From Alectoria sarmentosa (Eukaryota; Ascomycota; Lecanoromycetes; Lecanorales; Parmeliaceae), in the NCBI GenBank assembly GCA_009733775.1, contig WOGZ01000088.1, positions 50,176-114,175 of the forward strand: a DNA stretch of 64,000 nucleotides. Direction: 5' to 3'. Below are positions 22,185 to 32,817 of this stretch, in pieces. Positions within the stretch are counted from its first letter, which is position 1, and each line of letters begins with the position of its first letter. The notes under the pieces are model-generated. The model was not told the origin of the DNA and did not search any database. It saw only the letters and a list, made by a program, of their open reading frames with translations. The position numbers and the translations under genes were made by a program.

Positions 22185-23001
22185 GTATTCGAAGACATGG
22201 AGTCGACAGAGCATCGACGGTGGTTCGGAGTCATTACAAGAGGCCGCTAATTAGAAGACACTGTTTACTGGAGCTTGTCTGTGCCTGTCGTGCCATAAGC
22301 CATGTCCCCTCATCATCATCATCAACTATTTCGTGAGACCTTGAATGGCACTTCCCGCTCCGCATCATCCATACCCGGCAGGCCTCACCCTATTGCAGAC
22401 CTTCTGCAGTCCACCAGCCCCCTCACGTCAATCGACCCATCTTGATGCGGGCGGGACGTTTCAGCTTTGCGCCATACTTCTCCTCCGCCGCCTCCCGAAG
22501 CCGCTTTGCCCTCTTCTCTGCATCCTGCGCATCCATCTACCGCACAGACGACAGGAGCCGTCCGGTGAACAAACAGGCGTAGTCTGCGCAATCTTGATAT
22601 TGGTGCCGCTGGAGATATTGCGACGATTTTGCGGACGCAGGGAAAGTCGAAGGGTGTGTACCTTCAGTCACTCGTACATGTGTCCGGCGGGACTGGTGAA
22701 TGAAGTTTGGGAGGCCTCGAGAATAGAAAGAAAGGTGGGACGTCCGTGTGCCAGGGCGCTGTAATGCGTGAATTCTGGACCCCTTTGCAGATATCGCTTT
22801 GGCATTGCGGAGGCTCAGAAGCCAATGCGAGAGCAGCAGCAGAGGATCGTGTGGGGGGGGGGGGGTTAAATGAGGAGCTAGCTAAACGCGCTAGGATCGA
22901 TTCATGGTAGCAGCTACGGTAGGCTTTGGCAGTAGTCAAGATAGAGATGGATGATCGAGCTTGCTGTCGGAAGATGGAATGGAAAATGGCGACTACGCTA
23001 C
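22185..23001. other. Intergenic, no supported gene
   Basis: Contains an ATC-rich triplet run near 22310 and a G run at 22852-22866. Frames are short and contradictory. Confidence 0.6.
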
Positions 23002-24883
23002 CTACCGTGTGCAGCAGTGAATTGCCACCATGATGAGGCGCATCGGAGCGTTGCTTTCGAGAGTCTCGCATACGGAGGGTTGAGGCGGACCGAGAGTAAT
23101 ATTCGATTGGCGCTTTGGCTTTCTGGCGCGAACGGAGGAGGTCTGGAAGACTGTCATCAGCGTGCTAGCAACGAGACCTTTTTTCTTACTAGTCTGATTT
23201 GTGAGGATGGTTTCGGGTCTTTCTCCCTTCTGTGCTACGTCGACGGCTCGGACGTGGGTTTCTTGCTCTTCCAAAGGAATAGTATCTCTAACTACGTCCT
23301 CGTATAGGTTTTTGCGGGATGGCTCGCCGCTTAGGTCAGTAAGGATACTGCCAATAACGTTCAGCAATAGAACGAACGGGGGGCACGGTATCCTGTCGAC
23401 AATCAGGAAATGCCGATAGTCCTCAAATGTATCTCCATGCATTGACCTCTGACATTGCAAGTTCGAACCGCGTCAAGATCCCATTGGACTTCCCACGTGG
23501 CAGCCAGGAGATCCTCACAGGTTCTCGCAGTCCGTGTTCGTCTGAAGTACACATCTACCTTCGATTGGTAGAAGACTTTTTCCAAGTTGGCCCTCGTCTA
23601 AGCAACGACAAGATAGGACCTCGTACGTCTATTCAGCTCGGATAGGAAGGATTCTGCCAGTGGATTCCTCGTGGTCATCTGCTCGATAACATAATTCCGA
23701 TATTCCACTTCAGTGAAACGGACGCCTTTGGCAGCGATCCTCGGCATTGGGTCCGCATAATCCCTGGGGAGACGAAATGAAGCCTAGATATGTGCCGAGC
23801 TCGCACCGTGAAGAGGACTTTCTTTCTGATGGCAGTCTTTATCTTTGCCATATCTCCCCAGTAGTAAGAGCTTACTCATGTGAGCCCAGTCTGAAAAGGG
23901 CAAGTAGAGACACGGTAAGAGATACCATGGGATGACATCTCTGAAAAACCCAAACACCATGTCCCACCTTACAGTCAAGACTTTGTCAACTACATCCTCA
24001 GTCGAAACCGAGCCACCTAAGAGCATAAGCTGAGGCCGATCATCAGCCAGAAAGGTATCGCTGAATGCACGCTGGAGTTGGCACAAGGCATCAACGCCAA
24101 TGTCCTCGAAGTACTCCACATTCAACTTCGACACCACGGCGAAGAAACCCTATGATGGTGGTGTTTCTGGAATTGAGACTGAGCTCATCAGGCCGACCGC
24201 TTGCTAGGACTAGCCTTCGGAACCAAATGCGAATCATCTTGTCCCCGATCTCGTTCGCTATATAGCTAGGGTCATCTTGCTTCACTCTTTCGTAAAATGT
24301 GTCGTCCAAAGCAGGCATTACCTTCAGCAACCGGTTGACCAAGCCGTCGGCCAAGTCTGTCATAAGACCTTCCGAGACACGGACAGGATGAATGAGTTCT
24401 AGGTCGTTCAAATCCTCAATTGGCACCTGCTGCGAAAGTCGAGATAGATATACAAGGTCCGTTCCCTTTTCGGCGCTGAATGTTTCTGCCAATGAAGGGG
24501 TTCAGCTGTTAGTACTGCAATTTGAGGCTCGATCGCTTGTGCGTCAGTAAAGGGAGCCAGCGAGTCTAAGATAGATGTTAGAATACATTTTCCTTTAACA
24601 GAAGAGTCTTCATACAAGACCTCGGCATGTTCACTAAAAACACCGAGCTTTCTTGACCTACGTCTGCTCCGGATCTCTCTCAAAGTTTAATCAGATCCCG
24701 AATCTTGCTCTGTGGCCACAGAACTAGTTGATAATCCCCCAAATTGTCAGCTGTGCGGGAGAAGAACTTGAATTGGGTTTGCTCTCGCCGGCAGCTTTCT
24801 TCTTGCTCGATGCTTATCAAGACGAGCGAGCTTTTGGCGTTAGTCCTGCTCGGCCTCTGTAACATTCTCAATCTTCTCTGCAT
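23002..24883 (-). pseudogene. Decayed or heavily spliced unknown gene
   Basis: The minus strand carries overlapping frames that follow each other almost without gap (24883-24680, 24683-24408, 24492-24091, 24137-23784, about 23780-23403, 23460-23002) and read like one protein passing between frames. Examples are DNLGDYQLVLWPQSKIRDLI, VPIEDLNDLELIHPVRVSEG, DKMIRIWFRRLVLASGRPDE, KLNVEYFEDIGVDALCQLQR and GVRFTEVEYRNYVIEQMTTR. I could not find GT-AG introns that join them in phase, and an in-frame TAG falls at about 23598-23600. A pseudogene with indels is the simplest reading; a gene with several poor introns is the alternative. No family recognised. Confidence 0.4.
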
Positions 24884-25654
24884 CTCTCTTCTTGCATGTG
24901 TATAGCTCCGTTGAGTCCTTCAGCTCTCGGTTATGCAAAGGATAGAGCTTGTAGTTCTATTAAAGAGTCTTTGCGTAGCATCTAGAAGAGTCGACGTTGA
25001 GCGCCGAGCAGGTCAGAAGCCCTTGCTTATATTCAGCTCTTGCGCTAGAGGCATTGTTCGGGGCCATGGTACATTGTGATTTGACGGAGTTGGAGCTTAG
25101 AGCTCGCGCTTTGAATGAAGCGTGTCAGTTTAGGATACAGTGCGATTGGAGGCCTGTGACTTTGAAGGGTGGAGAGAGTGCACAAGGAAGATTCCTTGCC
25201 ATTCTGCAGCATTGTCGGCGCTGAACTTGTTGGCAGCCAACCATGTGCCGTGCATTGTAGGGTAGGTAGCATGAATGAAGAACATGTAACATCAATAAAG
25301 AAGCCCAGTCAAAGATCTTTGATGTTTAGAATCTTCTACTGTTGGATGGACTGAGGCTCCATGTCCTCAAACATCCTGCGATCGTATTAGAGCCTACATC
25401 TTGTTGAGAAACGTAGTTTCTTTTCTGCAGCTAGTGCTATGATAATCCCCCTTACACACTGACGCTCACATCTTCAATATAGGTTTTATCTTCGGTGCAG
25501 TATGAGTGGTGGAAATCGGCACGCAGAAGAGAACGAGGACACAGGACAGGTCTCTGCGCGCGAAGGAACCAAGATCAGGGTGCCTTTTTCAACTTTCCGA
25601 TTATGGTCACCATTGTGTTCCTCAATTTTGTAGAATTTACTAAGGACTTTCGGT
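24884..25654. other. Intergenic, no supported gene
   Basis: Short frames only. It could hold the 5' end of the decayed gene to its left. Confidence 0.5.
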
Positions 25655-26530
25655 CTAGCCCAAAGTATCGTCGTCAGACGAAATATCGACTCCCCAGTGA
25701 TAGCCATAGCCGTCCCAATAATCCAGCGTCTCCTGCGCCAGCTTTCTGTCAGGTATTCGAAATTCTTTCACATCTTTGCCAGTATTTAACTTGAGTTTGG
25801 AAACCCTCCCTAAGAATATTCCACGACTGGCGATCATGCGCATCTTCATCCACACTGACTGAACGATTCTACGTCTCATTGATAAGACACTAGGTAGGCT
25901 CCTAGCTTCCATTGCATCCTCATGGAACTTTCCACCCGGCATTTCGTCACGCCAGACTGTAAATACCATGGTATTCACATGGAGCTCACGCTCGAAGGGG
26001 CCCTTGTAGACGAATTGCGGGCCATGATGAAAAAGGCCGCTGAGCAGGTGGAAAAGCGGTCGGAAGATCGCACCTGGGCCACCATCGCCTCCGAATTGGC
26101 TACCGCGACAATTATCGAACATCCTCATCTCAACCTCCAGATTGCGTATATGAGTTATGGGACCCGGAAGGAGGGTCCACGTAGGCCAGATGCGACAATC
26201 TTGGATCATCAGGTCGAGCTTGAAATCCATTCCCCGCTCCGAAGTATCGTGCCGGGCTAAGACCTCACGTACTTCGCTATTCATTTGACGGTTACAGCCT
26301 TGCAGGCTTTGGCAGGCGTATCTGGGATAGATATTTGTGGGGTAGAAGACGCATTTCTGCCATTCCGGCTCGGAGCCATATCCTGCAAAACGTGGACCCA
26401 CGTTCTTGGGTGATGGTGGTGGCTCGGATGGTGATTGGAGTACTGCGAGGTAGATCTCGTCGCGAATTTCGAGCGGTAGGGTGAGTAGATTACGTTGTGG
26501 GGGTGCAGGCGTGACTGGAACGGATGACAT
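25655..26530 (-). CDS. 2EXR/F-box-like domain protein
   Basis: 291 aa, single exon. The frame extends to 26614, but only through a TTG; the first ATG is at 26530. After a short proline-rich lead, RNLLTLPLEIRDEIYLAVLQ is the LP-x-E-(I/V)-R-x-x-(I/V)-Y motif typical of ascomycete 2EXR and F-box-like proteins. CNRQMNSEVREVLAR follows the family pattern (L-x-x-CRQI-x-x-E). The rest contains LPGPITHIRNLEVEMRMFDN and an acidic tail (DISSDDDTLG). Such proteins are abundant in Pezizomycotina and mostly uncharacterised; a ubiquitin-ligase adaptor role is possible but unproven. Rightward frames inside it (25922-26260) are shadows. Confidence 0.78.
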   Translation of the reverse strand: MSSVPVTPAPPQRNLLTLPLEIRDEIYLAVLQSPSEPPPSPKNVGPRFAGYGSEPEWQKCVFYPTNIYPRYACQSLQGCNRQMNSEVREVLARHDTSERGMDFKLDLMIQDCRIWPTWTLLPGPITHIRNLEVEMRMFDNCRGSQFGGDGGPGAIFRPLFHLLSGLFHHGPQFVYKGPFERELHVNTMVFTVWRDEMPGGKFHEDAMEARSLPSVLSMRRRIVQSVWMKMRMIASRGIFLGRVSKLKLNTGKDVKEFRIPDRKLAQETLDYWDGYGYHWGVDISSDDDTLG

Positions 26531-26731
26531 GTCGCTGGTTTGCGAACTCGGCTTTGACTGAGCGATCGAATGGTTGCTTTGGTCAGAGGAAGTGTTCCCG
26601 ATAATCTCATTCAAATTTAAGGGTTTGGCCTGATCAATGGTCTGATGGGTTCGATGAGATTATTGAGTGGAAATCCTCAGGACTGAAAGGCGAAAAGTAA
26701 ACATGTCAAAAAAAAAACAAAAAAAAAAGAG

Positions 26732-26862
26732 TACTCGTGCATTCCAGAGTGAGTCGTTTGATAGAGCGAGGACACCAATAGACCAAGCGACATCCGGCTA
26801 AGTGGAAGATATGATTGGTGTCCTCGATCTATCAAATACCTCACTTCTGGAATGCACGAGTA
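26732..26862. mobile_element. 131-bp hairpin element (foldback/MITE-like)
   Basis: The left arm 26732-26779 (TACTCGTGCATTCCAGAGTG ... GAGGACACCAAT) and right arm 26814-26862 are reverse complements over about 48 nt with a few mismatches and small gaps, separated by a 34-nt loop. TA stands at both outer ends, as in TA-target elements, although TA could be part of the arms. No open frame. An A-rich tract (26708-26728) abuts the left end. A structured RNA is a less likely alternative. Confidence 0.65.
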
Positions 26863-28122
26863 GAAACATTTTGGTCACCATCGTACATGGTAGTCCTCCA
26901 GTCATGTCCTCTCGTTAAGGTTTTTTAAAAAATTACCGTAGAGTACCGCGGGTGGTGGCACTGATGCCCCAAGACCAGCTTCACGTCAGCAGCATTAGCA
27001 AACCCATTAGAACCTCACGGCCGGCAGCGGCAACAGGCTCAGACGATAGTCTACCTCTCACGACCCTACCCTCTCCCCATTTCTTCCCCTCCCGCGCCTT
27101 CTTTCAATCGCCTGCCACCTGCCACCTGCCCTCTGAACTCACCTCCCTCATGCTCGGTCACGCTACCTACTCGGTCTCCTCCTCAACCTCCTCCTCAACC
27201 CTCCTCATCAATTTCTACGCTTCTAGTTCTGTACCTTAGACGTCGCCAATGAGTGCCACCCATAGCCCAACGGTAGATGTGGGCTTAGGCCGGCAAGAAG
27301 CTATCATACTCGTGAAGGGCAAGAGACCCTAAAGGGAGCTCACAATGGAATATTGGGCAAAAGCGGCACGGATGGCCAGACACAGCTTACGGGCGATGAT
27401 TTCTGGGAACATGGCGGTCCAAAAATAGGTGAAGCCTGTTGAGATAGATGTACTAAGGATTGATTGTCTAGCTACGGAGTGGTGTGGAGGCTACAGATCT
27501 ACTAGCGAAAGGACGTCAGCACCTTGACACACATGATATGACCATGTGATCATTGCCACCTGAGGGCTAAAACACAGTGCTGCAGCATTCCAACAGAATT
27601 GGGGAAGGGGCTATGGACAATAAGGATCCTGAGGGGAAATGGTGGCGGACGCACTCAAGGGCTCAAAGTAGGGGTTTCCGTTCTGAGATATTCCTGAGAA
27701 AGCCGAAAAGCTGTTGAGTAGCTAGGAACGAGCGAGTCGGGACGTGGATTGGCAGTCGATCGACGAGGGTCAAGAGGGGGAGTTCGTGTGGAGGCCAAAA
27801 GCCAGGGAAGTTGAGGCCAAATATGGATGTTACAGTGGGAACCGAAGTGGAAGTTTATTACGCACCATGAGGGAGACGGCTATGGAGATTAGGGGTACCG
27901 TTGGTATAAAGAGTCTTGCTAATAGTGCCAAAGGTCTACAAGGAGTCGAACGTATGAGTGGCAACCCACTCAAGCTGTTCTGGAGACAGCAGTATATTGT
28001 AACTACCGAGTCTGAGAAGCAGTGCACATCCTAAGGTTGGCTTCCCATTGAGTGTTTATCTCGAAAGTTCAAGGGTGCCTCTGCGTTGTTCAGTGGGCTA
28101 TCATGTCGGACGACAGCCTAGG
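26863..28122. other. Intergenic, no supported gene
   Basis: About 1.26 kb with only short frames (for example 26952-27239, 27744-28034) without domains. Nothing else seen. Confidence 0.55.
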
Positions 28123-28494
28123 ATGAAATCAGAGAGCCTACCTGCTTCCTTCAACATATTGATAAAATTAAGATGGCGGACTTCGGCGGTCGAAACTGCT
28201 GCTCCCTTGAGCTTTATCAGAAATGTTCCAATGACACTTGCTTCAACCGTCGACTCTGACCCTTCCTGTATCACCTCTTCGAATGCTCCCCTCCTCGCGC
28301 GCCAAGACAGCGATCACAGCAGTTTGGATACCCTGAATACCAGCCATGGCGCTACTCTCAACTGCTATGGAGGGGGCACCTGGGTCCCACAGACCCAAAT
28401 CGCCTCCAGCGTAAGATACGCCTGCGGCAACCTCCCCTGCAATTACGTGACTCCACCTCCTCTACGGGGTTGGTCTGCAGATGAACGGCGGTAA
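28123..28494 (+). CDS. Possible small Cys-containing protein, partial model
   Basis: The frame from ATG 28123 (or 28231) gives up to 123 aa. The C-terminal half has a coherent look, with HGATLNCYGGGTWVPQTQIA followed by SSVRYACGNLPCNY, a Cys/Gly spacing seen in many small secreted fungal proteins. There is no signal peptide in this frame, so a 5' exon is probably missing. A GTAAGC donor sits at the end of the frame, so a 3' exon may exist too. Function unknown; weak call. Confidence 0.3.
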   Translation: MKSESLPASFNILIKLRWRTSAVETAAPLSFIRNVPMTLASTVDSDPSCITSSNAPLLARQDSDHSSLDTLNTSHGATLNCYGGGTWVPQTQIASSVRYACGNLPCNYVTPPPLRGWSADERR

Positions 28495-28660
28495 GCAGTA
28501 GAGCTGGGTAGTGAGCCACAGAGCCTAAAAGAATCTCGACTCTGTATCAATTTCTCATCGACTCAAGCATGGATTCTAATATGAGTGCATTCAGAGCCAA
28601 CTCACGCAGTGTTGAATGATGGGCACACGAAATAAGTTGACTGATTGTACGAGATGGTCC

Positions 28661-29465
28661 TTAGCAACGACCGCCAGAACCACCACCTCCTATTAGAGTC
28701 GAAGTGCTTGAGTAATGTCTAACAATTTATAGATCTAGCCAAGTCTACGCAATAACGAAAATATTGGCCGAAATATTTCCCTCGATTTACTATTAAATGT
28801 GAAGGTCTCCTCAAAGTTGTTGAGATATATGGCGTTCCTCTGTTCTCCAGTCTGGATTGTAGGATTATGACTCTCTTACCGAAACTCATAGGAGCTATTT
28901 CCACCGTGCACTCAAATTCCTGTCCTTACCGGCGTTTCTGATCCGCGGTATTGTCAGGTTTCCCCGTCACATCAGCGATTAGCAAATGTCGCGGCCCTAG
29001 CACCGTCTGCCCGCCCAAAGCATCCACTGCAGGCACACTTGGACCCAGACACTCCTTCAGCAAACCATCTGGACCCATCAGCTCCGCATAAATCTCGGCA
29101 TAGGTCAATGTAAGACGCTTGTCGAGATCGAACATCATAAAGACGATGGTGCACGATCCGAATTCGGCTTCCAACGGCAGTCGGTCTGTTACGCCACGCT
29201 GGTAGCCGAAAGAGTGAGGTTCTACTAACGACTTTCCGCTGACGAGGGTGTCGAGAGCGCGTTCGCAGTCGGATTTGGTGGTTGTGAAAAGGTGGCCTAG
29301 AGAGTGGTCGAAGCAGTCGTTGAATGTTGTGAGGCGAGTGGCGTTGAAAGCTGGAGAACTGCCTGATGCGATAGATGATGCGTTGGAAGTCGACAAAAGG
29401 TCGAGCTGTAGAGGATTGCCCAAGACTAGCGGTAGGACTAGCAAGGGTAGAAGGAGGTGGATCAT
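28661..29465 (-). CDS. Secreted Cys-containing protein, unknown function
   Basis: ATG at 29465 gives a clear signal peptide (MIHLLLPLLVLPLVLG). The mature protein has several N-glycosylation sites, TTFNDCFDHSLGHLF, KSDCERALDTLV, EAEFGSCTIVFMMFDLDKRL, LLKECLGPSVPAVDALGGQT and HLLIADVTG, a layout common among uncharacterised secreted ascomycete proteins. Unspliced, it stops at 28926 (179 aa). A donor GTAAGG at 28929 could join, in phase, to an acceptor TTAG at 28719, giving exon 2 28718-28661, a C terminus of IGGGGSGGRC and a total of 197 aa. The long (211-nt) intron makes that end uncertain; the first 178 codons are firm. Confidence 0.65.
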
Positions 29466-30589
29466 GGTTGCCAGAGGAGTACCAGTTCTCAGAAGCAAGA
29501 GCAAGAAGAAGAAGAAGAAGAAGAAGAAGAAAGGCCAACGTACTAGTACCTAGAGGACAACCAAGTTGAGCATATGCTGACTTTGCGCTTGGCCTTATGT
29601 AGTGATGCGGCTAAACCACGCGCACGTTTGGACATTTCGCTTGTAAAAAGTGGGCAATATTATTACCGCTTTTCAACGCCAGTTTGACTTTGCCATGTTG
29701 CACGGACGTTGTTCCCTTCATACGGTACACATTTACGTTCAGCACCTCGTGCTGATTGTATGTCATCACCCTCAGTGATAGGCTCTGAAATCTTGATGGC
29801 GCTGGTTGGCTACACGGCGGAAAGGACAGAGAAGACATGACGTATTCTTAGTGAGATATCTAGTCTTTGAATTAGAGCTATAACATTTGCCACCAGCGAC
29901 GACAATGGCTAATAGTCAATGACAGGATGACTTGACATAGGGAATGTAGAAGCAGGGTCGCTCGTATTGAGCGTTTCTTCCAGCGGGACTTCTTCGCTTC
30001 TTCGCTGGCATGAACAAATTTGATTATGGTAAAGCTGCTGCGTTGAATCCTTCAAGTCAGAGATGAGCAATGATGAGAGGGTGAAGGAATTTGGATCGAG
30101 GGACCATTGGTATTGTTTATGATGTCTTTGCAAGTTTGGAGCTAGACTGAATACAGACTAGTGAATATTGTTCCCTTCAACCCGAAACCTTTCTCCGACT
30201 CCAACGACACCTCTGGCATCTTCCCCTCCACTCTTACATAGTACTGTACACCACTTGCCAGATTGCGATTAATGCGATTGGCTATCTGATCAAATTCGAA
30301 AGTCGGGCGACCCAACGCCGGAGCCTGTATGATGGCCCTAGATTGGGGACCAACATTGACTATATCTGGTCTAATTGTCACAGTAAGATGAAAGGAGAGT
30401 CAAAGATTCCTATTCTCCCATGGGAGCTTCTGTACGAAGTCAATTGTTACCATGGTATAGAGAAACCCTAGTGATAAAACGTCCGCAGTGGCTTGGTACG
30501 GGGAGGCTAATTGCAAAACCCTCATTGCTTTGGGGAACGTACCAGTGTGTTTAGGAGTGGCAAGTTATGAATCCTTCCAGGTCATCGAT
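29466..30589. other. Intergenic with GAA microsatellite
   Basis: An AAG triplet run lies at about 29504-29530, just upstream of the secreted-protein start. Two leftward frames (29611-29838 and 30142-30381) look protein-like but begin without a convincing ATG. A rightward frame 30386-30452 could be an upstream exon of the next gene, but would need a 34-nt intron. Confidence 0.5.
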
Positions 30590-31480
30590 ATGAAAGACGT
30601 CGGCTTCTCGTATCTGAGCCCTGCAGGGGTAGTTGAGTTGCCTCCCAATGCCACCGAGACTGCCACTAAGGGCGAAGTTCTTGCCGAGCCAGGCGCCGTT
30701 TCCACGCCGGCATCCAGTGCGCCTCGACCACCAGCTACCACAAGTGCAAGACCGACGAAGATGAGAAGAGACACCAACAAGAAGGGCGCGGTGGCAAAGC
30801 GCCGTCAGTCTACGCAGGCTGAACACATGACAATTGCCAAGCGGATGACACATGGAGCCGTCCATAGCGCCGCAGGTCAGGAATGGAAGTTTCAACAAAT
30901 CGCAAGCCGAGTCTATCGCGGCGTCAAGCCCGCTACATGGAGTGACAACATCCACAAGCGCTCATTCGCTGAACTCAAGGCCCCGATTTCTCAAAGAGCC
31001 CTTAGCCCACTCCTGCCACGCGCGCTTACCGATACAAAATGCAACTTTATTCGCACCTGCATGATTGACTCCGAAGACTCACAATCTTTCAACATCACAT
31101 CCGCCGGCGGCCCACTCCTCTCAGCCATTACCAAGCTGAACAACGCCAACACGGACGACTGGTCTTACCTACAATCCCCCGTCGTCGTCGAGGTTGTCGA
31201 CGATTTCGGAAAGTTCGAAGGCTACATCTACGCGGTCACCCTCCAACATTCCGAGAATGTAAACACATGCTCTGACCAGGCAACACAACGGGACGTACTA
31301 CGGGCAGCACTTGCACAGGGCGCGCAAGGGAGTGGGGTGACTGACATGCAAGTTGCGCTTGATGTGAAGGCCCCGCAGTCGGCGGGGAAGACGAATTTGT
31401 TGTTTGTCAGTACGAGGAGTGCGGGGAATAAGGATATGAGTATTTATCCTGTTTGTGAGGCTGTGGTGGTGGATTTTTGA
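30590..31480 (+). CDS. Hypothetical protein
   Basis: 297 aa from the first ATG of the frame; the frame is open upstream to 30488, so the true start may lie in an unrecognised exon. No signal peptide at this start. Residues about 20-70 are Pro/Ala/Thr-rich, then a basic stretch (KMRRDTNKKGAVAKRRQST). The C-terminal half is well ordered: TKCNFIRTCMIDSEDSQSFN, WSYLQSPVVVEVVDDFGKFE, GYIYAVTLQHSENVNTCSDQ, and VSTRSAGNKDMSIYPVCEAV, with four cysteines. No family recognised. The gene's GC content and codon use look normal for the window. Confidence 0.6.
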   Translation: MKDVGFSYLSPAGVVELPPNATETATKGEVLAEPGAVSTPASSAPRPPATTSARPTKMRRDTNKKGAVAKRRQSTQAEHMTIAKRMTHGAVHSAAGQEWKFQQIASRVYRGVKPATWSDNIHKRSFAELKAPISQRALSPLLPRALTDTKCNFIRTCMIDSEDSQSFNITSAGGPLLSAITKLNNANTDDWSYLQSPVVVEVVDDFGKFEGYIYAVTLQHSENVNTCSDQATQRDVLRAALAQGAQGSGVTDMQVALDVKAPQSAGKTNLLFVSTRSAGNKDMSIYPVCEAVVVDF

Positions 31481-32028
31481 TGAGGTTTCCTTTCTAAACA
31501 GATGGATGAAGGTATATAGGCAGGTCCTGGCAAAGTATGTGGCGCTGGCGCTTTCACAAAGTGACTCGGATCGTGCGAATGTAAGCTCGGACGGAAGGAA
31601 TAACGCTTTTCGCTTTATATGTTAGCAGATACCACATATAAGAAAAGGGCCATTGGGATTCGTGCGCGGTACCGTTATCCGTTCCTTCAAATCAAGCCTT
31701 GCAGACAGAAGATCCGAGCCTTTGTCGATGTCTCGGTCTGTCTTTATGCACTTGACATTCCGCATCCATTGTCAATACACAGGGTACAGTATCAACGTGG
31801 TGCATTTCTTTTCACATCTCGGGACCGGGTATCGGAGGAGAACTGTAATGTTATCGCACGAAATCGTCCACAGTCTTTGGTTGCTTCCGAGATCTCGTCT
31901 GCTTGACATGCCTGGTTGCCTCACTGAAGGAACTATAAAGTTTTTCGTCCTCAACATATTTATCTTCTGACACTTACAGACACACACGAAACCTTAGTCA
32001 ATTTTTGTGTTCCTCAAGGTCCATCACA
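31481..32028. other. Intergenic, no supported gene
   Basis: Promoter of the next gene and 3' flank of the previous one. No gene supported. Confidence 0.55.
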
Positions 32029-32817
32029 ATGTGCCAGACCTTTTACCTGGAGCATGATAAATGCACATGCATCTACGTTCCGGCCATTTTCACCCCTTGC
32101 GCCCCCTATATTTTTGCTCACCCAGGAGCCGTTTGCGATATGTCGAACCCCTTTGCCGATCCATCAGAAACCTCTACAGAGCCCGACCCTTTTGTCGATC
32201 CGTCAGAAACTCCCACAGAGCCCAATCCTTTTGTCGATGCATCAGAAACTCCCACAGAGCCCGACCCCTTCGCGGACCCGGAAGACCCATTCGCAGACCC
32301 GGTTCCGAAACCTAATCTCATAGGGCAGGCTCCCCGGCCCAAACTCATCACCAAGGCATTCCAAGGTCTCAACCTCACCTGCAACAACATCGATTTCGTG
32401 AGCGTCGAGCTCAACGACACACGGGCGCCCAGGGGCCTCTATTGCGTCGAAGGCATCACGGCAAGGCTGGTCCATTCTACCGGGGGTGAAGAATCGGTGT
32501 GCTCGCTCTGCGATAAGCCTGATGTGTTGGAGTTGGTGGGAGGGATGAGGACGAGGTCGGGGGAGTGGCAAGTACGTGGGGAAGAGGCGGGCAAGGGCAA
32601 GGGGAAGGGTTTCTTCCATAGGATCAAAAGCGCCGTCGGCGGTAGGGCGAATAAATCGGAAAGTGGCCTTGGGGACGACGGTGCGGCGGTTGGGGGAGGG
32701 GAAGGTTCGAAGGGAAAGGGCAAGGAGAAGAAGGAGAAGAAGGAGAAGAAATCGAGGGATCCCACGAAGAGCATGTACATGGATAAGTGGGGAGGGTATA
32801 TTCCTCCGTATTGTTAG
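32029..32817 (+). CDS. Hypothetical protein with Cys/His N terminus and SETPTEP repeats
   Basis: 262 aa, ATG at 32029. Residues 1-25 read MCQTFYLEHDKCTCIYVPAI, a Cys/His-containing start that resembles small zinc-binding N termini found in many Dothideomycete proteins. Then come three and a half copies of a 15-residue repeat, consensus P(F/L)VDPSETPTEPDPF, each close to 45 nt and nearly identical, followed by EDPFADP. The centre has DFVSVELNDTRAPRGLYCVE and ESVCSLCDKPDVLELV (a C-x2-C pair). The C terminus is Gly/Lys-rich with an EKKEKKEKK run. Nuclear or cytosolic; function unknown. Confidence 0.65.
   Translation: MCQTFYLEHDKCTCIYVPAIFTPCAPYIFAHPGAVCDMSNPFADPSETSTEPDPFVDPSETPTEPNPFVDASETPTEPDPFADPEDPFADPVPKPNLIGQAPRPKLITKAFQGLNLTCNNIDFVSVELNDTRAPRGLYCVEGITARLVHSTGGEESVCSLCDKPDVLELVGGMRTRSGEWQVRGEEAGKGKGKGFFHRIKSAVGGRANKSESGLGDDGAAVGGGEGSKGKGKEKKEKKEKKSRDPTKSMYMDKWGGYIPPYC

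Noticed and set aside
29248..29569. Plus frames with Lys/Arg runs
   Set aside because: Antisense to the secreted protein and driven by the GAA microsatellite.
30386..30589. Upstream exon for the gene at 30590 joined by GTATAG...CGCAG
   Set aside because: Phase fits, but the intron would be only 34 nt, shorter than any other in the window.
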